Assembly: GCF_000422565.1 (NCBI RefSeq)
Contig: NZ_AUMA01000007.1
Location: 124,001-188,000, forward strand
Direction: 5' to 3'
DNA from: Desulfovibrio aminophilus DSM 12254
GTDB lineage: Bacteria; Desulfobacterota; Desulfovibrionia; Desulfovibrionales; Desulfovibrionaceae
Length of the DNA: 64,000 nt
Part shown: piece after piece, positions 1 through 7,819 of the stretch
Numbering within the stretch: the first letter of the stretch is position 1
How the letters are laid out: the number at the start of each line of letters is the position of its first letter
The notes under the pieces: model-generated
What the model saw: the letters and a program-made list of their open reading frames with translations, nothing else
Databases searched by the model: none
Told to the model about the DNA's origin: nothing
Program-made: the position numbers and the translations under genes

Positions 1-422
1 GGCACGCGCACGGTCTCGGCCTCCACGAAGCGGATGAAGTTCGGGTAGCAGGCGTAGCAGGGGTCCGAGACGACCACCTCGTCGCCGTGCTCCAGGAGCG
101 CGGCGAAAGCCAGCAGCATGGCCGGAGAAGTGCCCTGGGTCACGATCACCCGATCCGGGTGGACCTCCGCGCCGTAGCGCTCGGCGTAGTGGGCGCAGAC
201 CGCCTCGCGCAGTTCCAGGAGCCCCAGGCTGTGGGTGTAGTGGGTCCGGCCGTCGCGGATGGCCTTGCAGGCCGCCTCCTTGACGCATTCCGGGGTGTCG
301 AAGTCGGGTTCGCCGATCTCCAGGTGGATGACCGGGTGACCGCAACGTTCCAGACGCTGCGCGGCCTCCAGGATGTCCATGACCAGGAAGGGGGCGATGC
401 AGTCGGTGCGTTGGGGTATCAT
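1..422 (-). CDS. PLP-dependent class I aminotransferase (N-terminal part, cut by window edge)
   Basis: This is the first 140 residues of a fold-type I aminotransferase; the rest lies beyond base 1. The N-terminus has the family pattern HLEIGEPDFDTP followed by THYTHSLGLLELREAV, and then VTQGTSPAM and DPCYACYPN, which fit the cofactor phosphate-binding and substrate regions. The PLP lysine is not in the window, so the substrate cannot be assigned; aspartate/aromatic-type enzymes are likely. The ATG at 422-420 is 51 bases downstream of the FKBP gene on the same strand, with a strong hairpin in between, so it may be the last gene of the group or have its own signal. Confidence 0.85.
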   Translation of the reverse strand, partial: MIPQRTDCIAPFLVMDILEAAQRLERCGHPVIHLEIGEPDFDTPECVKEAACKAIRDGRTHYTHSLGLLELREAVCAHYAERYGAEVHPDRVIVTQGTSPAMLLAFAALLEHGDEVVVSDPCYACYPNFIRFVEAETVRV

Positions 423-437
423 TGCGCGCGTTGGTCC

Positions 438-464
438 GGCCCGGGAGGGGGCGCCTCCCGGGCC
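438..464 (-). terminator. Perfect 11-bp intercistronic hairpin
   Basis: GGCCCGGGAGG (438-448) pairs exactly with CCTCCCGGGCC (454-464) around a 5-base loop. It lies after the FKBP stop and before the aminotransferase start. No T-run follows on the minus strand, so it may stabilise or process the mRNA rather than end it. Confidence 0.5.
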
Positions 465-473
465 GTGATGATG

Positions 474-902
474 CTAGGCGATCTTCACCAGGGCCAGCTC
501 GAAGGTCAGCTCCTTGCCGGCCAGGGGGTGGTTGCCGTCGAGGGTGACGGTCTTCTCGTCCAGCGCGGAGATGTGCACGTGGGGCGTGCTGCCGTCCTCC
601 AGGCGGATGGAGAGCATCATGCCGATCTCCGGGGTGATGTTCGGCGGAATCTGCTCCCGGCCGACCTCGATGGTCAGTTCCTTGCGGTAGTCGCCGTAGG
701 CCTGTTCCGGCGGGATGACCACGGTCTTCGTCTCGCCCACGGCCATGCCCGCGACGGCCGTGTCGAAGCCCTCGATGACCATGCCCGCGCCGACTTGGAA
801 TTCCAGGGGTTCGCGTTCGAGGGAGGAGTCGAACACCGAGCCGTCGGACAGCCGCCCGGTGTAGTGGACCTGAACGGTGTCGCCTTTTTTCGCCTGGGTC
901 AT
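474..902 (-). CDS. FKBP-type peptidyl-prolyl isomerase, SlyD-like
   Basis: A 142-residue cytoplasmic peptidyl-prolyl cis-trans isomerase and chaperone. The first part carries the FKBP core (VQVHYTGRLSDGSVFDSS, then GMVIEGFDTAVAGM and GETKTVVIPPEQAYG). The segment after about residue 70 fits the insert-in-flap chaperone domain of the SlyD group, and FKBP sequence returns at NHPLAGKELTFE. The His-rich metal-binding tail of E. coli SlyD is absent. The start at 902 has AAGGAG about 6 bases upstream. It follows trpS by 23 bases and is probably in one transcript with it. Confidence 0.9.
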   Translation of the reverse strand: MTQAKKGDTVQVHYTGRLSDGSVFDSSLEREPLEFQVGAGMVIEGFDTAVAGMAVGETKTVVIPPEQAYGDYRKELTIEVGREQIPPNITPEIGMMLSIRLEDGSTPHVHISALDEKTVTLDGNHPLAGKELTFELALVKIA

Positions 903-925
903 GTGTCGCTCCTTGCCTATGGGTG

Positions 926-1927
926 TCAGTCGAACTGGAAGTTGAGCAGATTGCGTATCTCGCGCATGGACGCGGCGGCCTTTTCGCGGGCTCGGGCGTT
1001 GCCGTCCTCGAGCAGGGCGCGCAGGCGCTCGGGATCCTTCTCCAGGGCCGCGCGGCGCTCGTGGATCGGGGCCAGGAAGCGCTCCATGGATTCGAGCAGG
1101 ACCTTCTTGCAGTCCACGCAGCCGAAGGCGGCCTTCACGCAGCCCTCGCGGATCTCGGCGCACTTCTCCGCCCCGGTCATGAGCTTGTGGTAGGGGAAGA
1201 GGTTGCAGACCTCGGGGTCGCCGGGGTCGCTTTTGCGCAGCCGGTTCTTGTCGGTGAACATGGTCTTCACCTTGGGGATGATCTCGCTCATGGGTTCGCC
1301 CAGCGAGATGCCGTTCCCGTAGCTCTTGCTCATCTTGCGACCGTCCAGGCCGGGGAGCTTGGCGTCCGGGGTGAGCAAGGCCTCGGGCTCGGGGAAGAAG
1401 TCGCCGTTGAGGTGGTTGAAGCGACGGGCGATCTCCCGGGTCAGCTCCATGTGCGGCAGCTGGTCCTGGCCGACCGGCACGGCGAATGGCCGGTACATGA
1501 GGATGTCCGAGGCCATGAGCACGGGATAGCCGAGGAAGCCGTAGGTGGCCAGATCCTTCTGGCCGGACAGTTCCTGGGACATCTCCTTGAAGGTCGGGTT
1601 GCGCTCCAGCCAGGACAGCGGGGTGAGCATGGAGAGGATGAGGTGCAGCTCGGCGTGCTCCTTGATCTGCGACTGCTGGAAGATGACGCACTTCTCCGGG
1701 TCCAGCCCGGCGGCGACCCAGTCCAGCACGAGGCCGGGCACGAAGCCCTTGATGCGCCGGGGATCGGCGTACTCGCTGGTCATGGCGTGCCAGTCGGCGA
1801 CGAAGAAATAGCACTCGTACTGTTCCTGGAGCTTGATCCAGTTCACGAGCACGCCGAAGTAGTGGCCGAGATGGAGCGGTCCGGTGGGCCGCATGCCCGA
1901 GACGATGCGTTTGTTGGGTGTGGTCAT
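926..1927 (-). CDS. trpS: Tryptophanyl-tRNA synthetase
   Basis: A 333-residue class I aminoacyl-tRNA synthetase that charges tRNA-Trp, at the usual length for bacterial TrpRS. The HIGH-type signature is PLHLGHYFG near residue 16 and the KMSKS loop is intact as KMSKSYGNGI near residue 200. VPVGQDQLPHMELTREIARRFN, a TrpRS hallmark, lies between them. The ATG follows the site-2 protease stop by 12 bases and has only a weak ribosome site, so translation is probably coupled to the upstream gene. Confidence 0.97.
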   Translation of the reverse strand: MTTPNKRIVSGMRPTGPLHLGHYFGVLVNWIKLQEQYECYFFVADWHAMTSEYADPRRIKGFVPGLVLDWVAAGLDPEKCVIFQQSQIKEHAELHLILSMLTPLSWLERNPTFKEMSQELSGQKDLATYGFLGYPVLMASDILMYRPFAVPVGQDQLPHMELTREIARRFNHLNGDFFPEPEALLTPDAKLPGLDGRKMSKSYGNGISLGEPMSEIIPKVKTMFTDKNRLRKSDPGDPEVCNLFPYHKLMTGAEKCAEIREGCVKAAFGCVDCKKVLLESMERFLAPIHERRAALEKDPERLRALLEDGNARAREKAAASMREIRNLLNFQFD

Positions 1928-1939
1928 GGCGATGTGGGG

Positions 1940-2611
1940 TTAGAAGGTCAGGGGCACCCGCAGGAGACGGGAGCCGGTCTCCACCACGGGCAGGAGAATC
2001 CGGCCCAGGAGGTTGATGTCCAGAAGGTCGCCCAGGAGGATCGCCGCCAGGATGACGAACACCCCGTAACGGCCGAAGGAGAGGTAGCGGTAGGCCAGGT
2101 GCCGGGGCAGAACTCCGGCCAGGATGTTGCTGCCGTCCAGGGGCGGCACGGGCAGCAGGTTGAAGGTTCCGAGCACGAGGTTCACGAAGACCCCGGCCTG
2201 GGAAATGAGCGTCAGCGGCACCAGGACCGTGCCCAGGGCTCCGGCCTGGTGCGCCACGGCCCAGGGCAGGAGCGCGTGGTAGAGCACGGCGAAGAGCACG
2301 GCCAGGAGGAAGTTGGCCCCCGGCCCGGCCAGGGCCACCAGGAGCATGCCCTTGAGCGGATTCTTGAAGAAACGCGGGTCCACGGGCACGGGCTTGGCCC
2401 AGCCGATGTTGGCGATGAAGAAGACCACCGTGCCCAGGGGGTCCAGGTGGCGCAGGGGATTGAGCGTCAGGCGTCCGGCCCGCCGGGCCGTGGGGTCGCC
2501 GAGGGCGTAGGCCGCCAGACCGTGGGCCAGTTCGTGGCAGACCAGGGCCAGGAGCAGGGGAACGGCGAGGATGCTGACGGTGACGATCTTGTCGGCGAGG
2601 AACTCAGGCAT
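1940..2611 (-). CDS. Site-2 protease family (M50) membrane metalloprotease
   Basis: A 223-residue multi-pass membrane protein of the short M50 rhomboid-like group common beside trpS. The zinc motif HELAH is near residue 28, and the second conserved element NLLPVPPLDGSNIL, which supplies the third metal ligand (Asp), is near residue 160. Long hydrophobic stretches fit about six membrane segments. An in-frame GTG at 2629 would add six residues; I prefer the ATG at 2611. Its substrate is unknown. It leads a trpS-FKBP group on the minus strand. Confidence 0.88.
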   Translation of the reverse strand: MPEFLADKIVTVSILAVPLLLALVCHELAHGLAAYALGDPTARRAGRLTLNPLRHLDPLGTVVFFIANIGWAKPVPVDPRFFKNPLKGMLLVALAGPGANFLLAVLFAVLYHALLPWAVAHQAGALGTVLVPLTLISQAGVFVNLVLGTFNLLPVPPLDGSNILAGVLPRHLAYRYLSFGRYGVFVILAAILLGDLLDINLLGRILLPVVETGSRLLRVPLTF

Positions 2612-2692
2612 GGGCAAAGCGGCTAGCACGAAGCGTCGGGCTGGGCAAGGGGAAAGAGTCCGCCCGGGGCGGCTTGCCTGGCCCGCGCCTCG

Positions 2693-3064
2693 TCAGGCCC
2701 CGGCCTTGGCCAGGGCCAGCTTGACCTTGTTCTTCAGTTCCGTGAGGTCCACCGACTTGACCACGTAGAAGTCGGCCGCGATGGACTTCAGGTCGTGCTG
2801 GAAGCTGTCGTAGGCCGTGGACAGGATCACGGGCAGATCCTGATGCCTGCCCCGGATTTCCTGCAGAAGGTCCAGTCCGGAGCGGTTGACGCCGAGCTTG
2901 ATGTCCAGGACCACGATGAGCGGCTTCTCCCGCTCCACCACGTCCAGGATGGGCTCCTCCCCGTCGGACACGGCCACGTCGTAGCCCTCCACCTGCAACT
3001 CTTCCTGGTAGAGCATCCGGATATGCTTTTCGTCGTCCACGACGAGAATCTTGGGCTTGTTCAT
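2693..3064 (-). CDS. Stand-alone response regulator receiver protein
   Basis: A 123-residue single-domain CheY-like receiver with no output domain. The acidic pocket is DDEKH near residue 10, the phosphoacceptor Asp is in VVLDIKLG near residue 53, Thr/Ser is in ILSTAY near residue 83, and the conserved Lys is in YVVKSVDL. The start at 3064 has AAGGAG at good spacing; an in-frame ATG nine codons upstream lacks one. No kinase is nearby, so the partner is unknown. It probably acts by protein-protein contact, as in chemotaxis or phosphorelay receivers. Confidence 0.92.
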   Translation of the reverse strand: MNKPKILVVDDEKHIRMLYQEELQVEGYDVAVSDGEEPILDVVEREKPLIVVLDIKLGVNRSGLDLLQEIRGRHQDLPVILSTAYDSFQHDLKSIAADFYVVKSVDLTELKNKVKLALAKAGA

Positions 3065-3168
3065 GACGCACTCCTTGAGGGTGGGATGCACGCTAGTTTG
3101 AAGATACCCATTTTCGGTGCCGGGTCAACCCGGGAAATGCGGTGAAAACTGGGCGAAACCTTGGACAC

Positions 3169-3197
3169 TTGAACAGCGCGGGCCGCCGGGCTATGCT
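3169..3197 (+). promoter_or_regulatory. Candidate sigma-70 promoter for the thiolase operon
   Basis: TTGAAC (3169-3174), a 17-base spacer and TATGCT (3192-3197) lie 36 bases upstream of the sulfur-carrier ATG in the divergent intergenic region. Confidence 0.55.
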
Positions 3198-3232
3198 CCC
3201 CCACCCGGGGCCACCGGGAAAAGAGGGCACCC

Positions 3233-3430
3233 ATGATCACCGTGCGCCTGGAGCCGGGCGGCGAGGTGAAGACCTTCGACCGCCTGAACACCGTGCATCA
3301 GCTGCTGAACCGTCTGGGGCTGCGTTTCACCGAAGCCCTGGTCATCCGCGACGGCCGCCTCCTGACCCAGGACCTGAAGCTCAAGCAGGGCGACGCGATC
3401 ACCGTGCGCGTGGTCACGTCCGCCGGCTGA
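3233..3430 (+). CDS. Ubiquitin-like sulfur carrier protein (TtuB/ThiS/MoaD type)
   Basis: A 65-residue beta-grasp protein with the compact strand pattern of ThiS/MoaD/TtuB (MITVRLEPGG at the start, LKQGDAITVRV near the end). Such proteins carry sulfur as a C-terminal thiocarboxylate. The carrier normally ends in Gly-Gly; this one ends Thr-Ser-Ala-Gly, which is unusual. It lies 18 bases ahead of a TtuA-like tRNA thiolase, which strongly suggests it is that enzyme's sulfur donor. No dedicated activating E1 enzyme is adjacent; one is encoded at 27284. Confidence 0.78.
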   Translation: MITVRLEPGGEVKTFDRLNTVHQLLNRLGLRFTEALVIRDGRLLTQDLKLKQGDAITVRVVTSAG

Positions 3431-3448
3431 GAACCCCAAGGAATCCCC

Positions 3449-4360
3449 ATGAAATGCCGACGCTGCAAGGCCGAGGCCGAGGTGGCCCTGCCCAGCCACA
3501 ACACGGCCTTCTGCCGCGACTGCTTCCTGCTCTACTTCAGCCGCCAGGTGGACCACGCCATCCGCCGCCACGCCATGTTCACCCGCGCCGACCGGGTGCT
3601 GGTGGCGCTCTCCGGCGGCAAGGACTCCCTCTCGCTCATGCTGGAACTGGCCAACCTGGGTTACTCGGCCACGGGCCTGCACGTGGACCTGGGCATCCCG
3701 GTGTCCTCGGAACGCGCCCGCAGGCGGGTGGAGGACTTCTGCGCCATGCACGGCCTGGACCTGAAGGTGGTGGAGCTGGCGGCCGAGGGCCTGGCCATCC
3801 CGGAGGTCAAGGAGGCCGTGTACCGGCCCGTGTGCTCCATCTGCGGCAAGATCAAGCGCCACTATTTCAACCGCATGGCCCTGGAGGGCGGCTACACGGC
3901 CCTGGCCACCGGCCACAACCTGGACGACGAGGTGGCCCGGCTGTTCGCCAACACCCTGCGCTGGGACGAGGCCTACCTCTCGGACCAGGGCCCCTGTCTG
4001 CCGGACGAGGGCGGCTTCGCGCGCAAGGTCAAGCCGCTCTACCGGCTCTCGGAGTTCGAGACGGCGGCCTACGCCTTTCTGCGTGGCATCGAGCACCACA
4101 AGGACGCCTGCCCCTACAGTCCGGGCGCCAGCTTCACGAGCCACAAGAAGCTCTGGGGCGAACTGGAGTGGAAGAGTCCGGGCAGCAAGGTCTCGTTCTA
4201 CGAGGGATTCCTGGAGCGCGGGCGGCCCGCCTTCGCGGACCGGGACCGGGAGAAGGGCTTCGAGCTGCGGCCCTGCGCCTCCTGCGGCTCGCCCACGTCC
4301 CAGGAACTCTGCGGCGTCTGCCGGGTGCGCGCGGCCGTGGCGGAGCGGCGGGGCGGCTGA
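3449..4360 (+). CDS. TtuA/NcsA-family tRNA 2-thiouridine synthetase
   Basis: A 303-residue PP-loop ATPase that adenylates a tRNA uridine and replaces oxygen by sulfur. SGGKDS (55-60) is the PP-loop. Zinc-finger pairs sit at both ends: C3/C6 with C22/C25, and C276/C279 with C288/C291. Between them are C129, C132 and C221, the spacing of the three cysteines that hold the [4Fe-4S] cluster in Thermus TtuA. This fits TtuA (U54 thiolation) or Ctu1/NcsA (U34) rather than TtcA or TilS. The neighbouring sulfur carrier supports the reading. Which tRNA position it modifies cannot be told from sequence. Confidence 0.85.
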   Translation: MKCRRCKAEAEVALPSHNTAFCRDCFLLYFSRQVDHAIRRHAMFTRADRVLVALSGGKDSLSLMLELANLGYSATGLHVDLGIPVSSERARRRVEDFCAMHGLDLKVVELAAEGLAIPEVKEAVYRPVCSICGKIKRHYFNRMALEGGYTALATGHNLDDEVARLFANTLRWDEAYLSDQGPCLPDEGGFARKVKPLYRLSEFETAAYAFLRGIEHHKDACPYSPGASFTSHKKLWGELEWKSPGSKVSFYEGFLERGRPAFADRDREKGFELRPCASCGSPTSQELCGVCRVRAAVAERRGG

Positions 4361-4361
4361 G

Positions 4362-5381
4362 GTGTCCGGCCCGAAGGTCTCCGTGGCCCTGCCGTGCTTC
4401 AACTGCGCGGCCACGCTCCCGGCGGCCCTGGACAGCCTCCTGGCCCAGACCCTGGGCGAAATCGAAATCCTGGCCGTGGACGACGGCTCCACGGACGACA
4501 CGGCCGACGTGCTGCGGGACTATGCCCGCCGCGACGGCCGGGTGCGGCCGCTGACGCTGCCCCACGGCGGCATCGTGCCCGCGTTGAACGCCGCCCTGGC
4601 GGCGGCCCGGGCCCCCCTGGCGGCGCGCATGGACGCCGACGACCTCTGTATGCCCGAGCGTCTGGAGGTCCAGGCCCGGCTGCTGGACGAGCGGCCGGAG
4701 CTGGGGCTCGTGGGCTGCCGGGTGCGCTTCGGCGGGGACCGCGCGGCCCGGGGCGGCTACGCCCACTATGTGGACTGGATCAACGGCCTGACCGCGCCCG
4801 GCGACATCTACGTGAACCGCTTCGTGGAGTCGCCTTTCGCCCATCCCTCCATCGTCTTCCGCCGCGAATTGGCCGATCGTCTGGGCCCTTATCGCGCGGG
4901 CCCGTTCCCCGAGGACTACGAGCTGATCCTGCGCTTCCTGGAGGCCGGGGTGCGCATGGCCAAGGCCGAGGTCGAGCTGCTGGTCTGGAACGACCCGCCG
5001 GAGCGGCTTTCGCGCAACCACCCGAGCTACGCCGTGGACGCCTTCTACCGGCTCAAGACCGGCTTCCTGGCCCGCTGGCTGGCCCGCAACAACCCGCACC
5101 ACCCGGACGTGCTCGTGCTCGGCGCGGGCCGCACCACCCGCAAGCGCGCGGACCTGCTCCTGGAGCACGGGGTGAACATCGTCGCCTACGCGGACATCGA
5201 TCCGCGCAAGATCGGCCGGGCGGTCAACGGCAGGCCGGTGCTCCACCGCGACCAACTCCCGCCCGCCGGAGAATGCTTCTGCCTGTCCTACGTGGGCAGC
5301 AGGGGGGCAAGGGACGACATCGCGGCGTTCCTGAAAAGCCGGGGATGGGAAAAGGGCAGGGATTGTTTGATGGTTGGGTAG
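4362..5381 (+). CDS. Family 2 glycosyltransferase with C-terminal nucleotide-binding-like domain
   Basis: A 339-residue protein. Residues 1 to about 230 are a GT2 fold: VSVALPCFNCAATL at the start, DDGSTDDTADV, and the metal-binding ARMDADDLCMPERL. The last 85 residues look like a separate small Rossmann-type unit beginning VLVLGAGRTTRKRADLL. The GTG start at 4362 comes one base after the TtuA-like stop, so translation is coupled. The acceptor is unknown; GT2 enzymes act on surface glycans or proteins. The link to tRNA thiolation is positional only. Base composition drops sharply right after its stop. Confidence 0.82.
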   Translation: MSGPKVSVALPCFNCAATLPAALDSLLAQTLGEIEILAVDDGSTDDTADVLRDYARRDGRVRPLTLPHGGIVPALNAALAAARAPLAARMDADDLCMPERLEVQARLLDERPELGLVGCRVRFGGDRAARGGYAHYVDWINGLTAPGDIYVNRFVESPFAHPSIVFRRELADRLGPYRAGPFPEDYELILRFLEAGVRMAKAEVELLVWNDPPERLSRNHPSYAVDAFYRLKTGFLARWLARNNPHHPDVLVLGAGRTTRKRADLLLEHGVNIVAYADIDPRKIGRAVNGRPVLHRDQLPPAGECFCLSYVGSRGARDDIAAFLKSRGWEKGRDCLMVG

Positions 5382-5424
5382 TGTGGATTGATGAATTTTG
5401 GGTGCCGAGTGGGCAGTTTTATGG

Positions 5425-6396
5425 CTACGGTAAAATTAAATCTGCCAAATCCATGCAGTGGTAGGGGGCGTGGATGTGTGCCCCCTTGCGCATGCACCTC
5501 AGGTTGAAATTCTTTATTGCTTCAATGATCGAGTTGTTATCAAGCAACAGCATCGCCTCATCTGTGTCGTATATATATACGGCGAACTGATCGAATCCGC
5601 CTGATTCGTAGTAGTGGTCGTCGAATTCGATGGTTTTATAGGTTTTGAATGTGGATTTAAAATTTTCTCCAAGATGTGAGGCAATTATCTTTTTTGATAA
5701 ATGCCAGGAGAAAAGAGGCAATTTTTGTTCGAGCATTTGCCCAACGGTAAAAACCTCTTGCCAATACATATTTATTCTCGAATATATTTCGATTGTTGTT
5801 GTGCTTTCATGGGCAGGCAAGCAGGATGAGCCCCAAAATGAGATTTCCGTCAGATAAGGCTCAGGTATGCAAATGCTGACGTATTTTTTTAAAACTGGAA
5901 GTATCTGTTCAATGAAGAAAGAATTTCTTTTAAGATCACAGAAGCGAAGTGAATACTTTGATCGTAACGTTTTGTCAACGATGCGTTTTTTAAATATTAC
6001 TGAAGGGATTTTTTCTTCCAGCCATTCTGATTGCCTGTCCGGATGAAGAAGCTCATCTAAATCTGCGTCCATTGCTGGAGCACTTGCGAGGCTTATATTT
6101 CTTAGTTGAAATTTTGATTCAAATTTTCTTATAGCTTCTGCCTCATAGGAGTTTAAATCATCATTTTTAACATTCTTAAATGAAATATGAGTAATGTCAT
6201 TATGCTTTTTTCTGTGTTGTGTGTATCTTCTTGGGATGTCAATCGCCTGTCCTATGTAGTATGTGCCGTCTGAAAAATGAAGTAAGTAAATTCCACATCT
6301 GCTTCTATTATGAAAAAAATCAACAATCGATGGCCTATTGTAAATTTTTTTTGTTTCCAAAAAGTTTAGCTCAGATAGCATTGCTAATAAGTCCAT
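5425..6396 (-). CDS. GIY-YIG nuclease-like protein, AT-rich and probably acquired
   Basis: A 323-residue protein with a GIY-YIG fold at residues 35-90: GIY at 35-37, YIG at 47-49, IPRRYTQH near 54-61, and Glu85/Glu87 in YEAEA as the likely metal ligand. The remaining 230 residues match no family I recognise and may bind a target or partner. Composition is strikingly AT-rich, with many AAA, TTT and ATT codons, unlike every neighbour, which points to recent transfer. It sits alone between a glycosyltransferase and mltG, with no transposase, integrase or methylase beside it. Similar genes occur as restriction or homing nucleases, but the role here is open. Confidence 0.72.
   Translation of the reverse strand: MDLLAMLSELNFLETKKIYNRPSIVDFFHNRSRCGIYLLHFSDGTYYIGQAIDIPRRYTQHRKKHNDITHISFKNVKNDDLNSYEAEAIRKFESKFQLRNISLASAPAMDADLDELLHPDRQSEWLEEKIPSVIFKKRIVDKTLRSKYSLRFCDLKRNSFFIEQILPVLKKYVSICIPEPYLTEISFWGSSCLPAHESTTTIEIYSRINMYWQEVFTVGQMLEQKLPLFSWHLSKKIIASHLGENFKSTFKTYKTIEFDDHYYESGGFDQFAVYIYDTDEAMLLLDNNSIIEAIKNFNLRCMRKGAHIHAPYHCMDLADLILP
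5430..5441 (+). repeat. Left copy of a 12-bp direct repeat flanking the GIY-YIG gene
   Basis: GTAAAATTAAAT occurs here, inside the last codons of the GIY-YIG gene, and again at 6436-6447, 40 bases upstream of its start. The pair brackets the AT-rich segment and could mark an insertion, though a chance match in AT-rich DNA is possible. Confidence 0.4.
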
Positions 6397-6739
6397 AATA
6401 GTCTGTTATTCCTCTATTTTTTGTCGCGTTGAACAGTAAAATTAAATAGTAAAGCCTATTAAGCACATTTGATATGGTTTCCATTTTTAAAGAAAGTGAG
6501 TTGCCTTGTCTATTTTGTTTTTTTCGGTGGACTATCCCTTCCCATCTCCCGCCTTTCTATCCCGTCTCCTCCTCAATTCGCCAGCGCGTGCGCGCGTCGA
6601 GGGTGGCGGCGTCGGCGTCGTTTGGTCGTGTGGGAAGGCGGCCGCCGCGTTCTTGAACGAGCGGTCGGGGGGTGGAAGGGCCTGAGGCCTGAGGGGATGA
6701 GGCCGTGGACGCCGCGCGAAACGCCGTCCTTTCTGTTTC
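6397..6739. other. Gene-free stretch: AT-rich, then GC-rich transition
   Basis: The first 160 bases remain AT-rich and probably hold the promoter of the GIY-YIG gene. After about 6560 the composition returns to that of the host. Short plus-strand ORFs at 6469-6834 and 6474-6656 have no family pattern and no ribosome site. I see no RNA gene, integrase or clear terminator. The GC-rich half may be decayed coding sequence. Confidence 0.5.
6436..6447 (+). repeat. Right copy of the 12-bp direct repeat
   Basis: An exact match to GTAAAATTAAAT at 5430-5441. Together the copies enclose 994 bases containing the whole AT-rich nuclease gene apart from its last few codons. Confidence 0.4.
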
Positions 6740-7819
6740 TCAGTTCTGGGCCGGGGTGCTCCGGTAGGTGGCCCGGTTGCGGCGCAGTTGGTACTTGGCC
6801 ACGGCCGCGTTGTGTTCCTCCAGGCTTTTGCTGAAGAAGTGCGTGCCGTCGCCCTTGCCCACGAAGTAGAGGAAGCCGTGTTGTTCCGGGTCGGCCGCCG
6901 CCTGGAGCGAGATCAGGCCCGGCGAGCAGATGGGGCCCGGCGGCAGGCCGGAGATGCGGTAGGTGTTGTAGGGGTTGGCCCCGTCCTCCAGGTGCGCGCG
7001 GGTCAGGTCGCCGTCGTAGTCCTGGCCCAGGCCGTAGATCACCGTGGGGTCGGATTGCAGGCGCATCCCCAGGCGCAGGCGGTTCATGAAGACCCCGGCC
7101 ACGCGGGCCCGTTCGCTCAGGTCGCCGGATTCCTTTTCCACCAGGGAGGCCAGGATCACCAGTCGCCGCAGTTCCTCCGGCGCGGGCAGGCCGTTCGGCC
7201 AGACCTTGCGGGCGTTCTTGCGGAACTCCTTGAACATGGCCTCGGCCAGCACGCGGCCGTTGTCGCCGGAGACCTTGGACACGAGGTAGGTCTCGGGGAA
7301 AAGGTAGCCCTCGGGCGAATCCGAGGGGATCTCGTTCCTCGCCAGCAGGCCGGGGTCGAAGGCCGCCTTGCGGAATTCCTCGCCCGCGGCCGCGCCGGAA
7401 TCGTCCACGGCCCGGGCCGTCTCCCGCCAGGACAGGCCCTCGCGCACCTGCACGCGCAGGAGGATGCCCGGGGACTCGGTGAGTTCCTTGAGGATGCGTT
7501 CCGGGCTCCAGCCCGAGACGAGCAGGTATTCCCCGGCGCGGACGGACTGGGCCTTGTCCGCGTCGCGGGCCAGGGACTCGAAGCTCCGGGCGCTGCGCAA
7601 CAGGCCCTGCTCCGCGAGGTCGCGGGACACGGCCCGCAGGGTGGAGCCGGGATTGACCCGGAAGACCACTTCCTGGCCGGAGGGAAGCAGCGGCGCGGCG
7701 GGTTCCATGAAGGAGCGCGCGAACCAGAGCGCCCAGGCCAGGATGAAGACCCCGGCCAGGGCCGTGCAGAGCGGGACGAGAACCCGGGGCGAGGTGGTCA
7801 GCTTGCCCGGTCCAGCCAT
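6740..7819 (-). CDS. mltG: Endolytic murein transglycosylase
   Basis: A 359-residue inner-membrane enzyme that cuts nascent peptidoglycan strands and limits glycan length. One membrane anchor lies near residues 12-32. A LysM-like region (VNPGSTLRAVSRDLAEQGLL) precedes the YceG catalytic domain. The catalytic Glu is in LASLVEKESGD and the family motif SDPTVIYGLG follows. The start at 7819 lies inside the end of ruvX (22-base overlap), so the two are translationally coupled. The frame stays open far upstream, but only this start gives a normal anchor. Confidence 0.93.
   Translation of the reverse strand: MAGPGKLTTSPRVLVPLCTALAGVFILAWALWFARSFMEPAAPLLPSGQEVVFRVNPGSTLRAVSRDLAEQGLLRSARSFESLARDADKAQSVRAGEYLLVSGWSPERILKELTESPGILLRVQVREGLSWRETARAVDDSGAAAGEEFRKAAFDPGLLARNEIPSDSPEGYLFPETYLVSKVSGDNGRVLAEAMFKEFRKNARKVWPNGLPAPEELRRLVILASLVEKESGDLSERARVAGVFMNRLRLGMRLQSDPTVIYGLGQDYDGDLTRAHLEDGANPYNTYRISGLPPGPICSPGLISLQAAADPEQHGFLYFVGKGDGTHFFSKSLEEHNAAVAKYQLRRNRATYRSTPAQN

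Noticed and set aside
923-2626. Plus-strand reading frame of 567 codons
   Set aside because: It is antisense to trpS and the site-2 protease, with His/Gly/Gln repeats typical of shadow frames.
5430-6447. Complete insertion sequence or integron around the GIY-YIG gene
   Set aside because: No transposase, integrase or terminal inverted repeats were found; only a 12-bp direct repeat.
6469-6834. Short plus-strand ORFs after the AT-rich gene
   Set aside because: There is no ribosome site and no family pattern, and the ORF runs into antisense of mltG.
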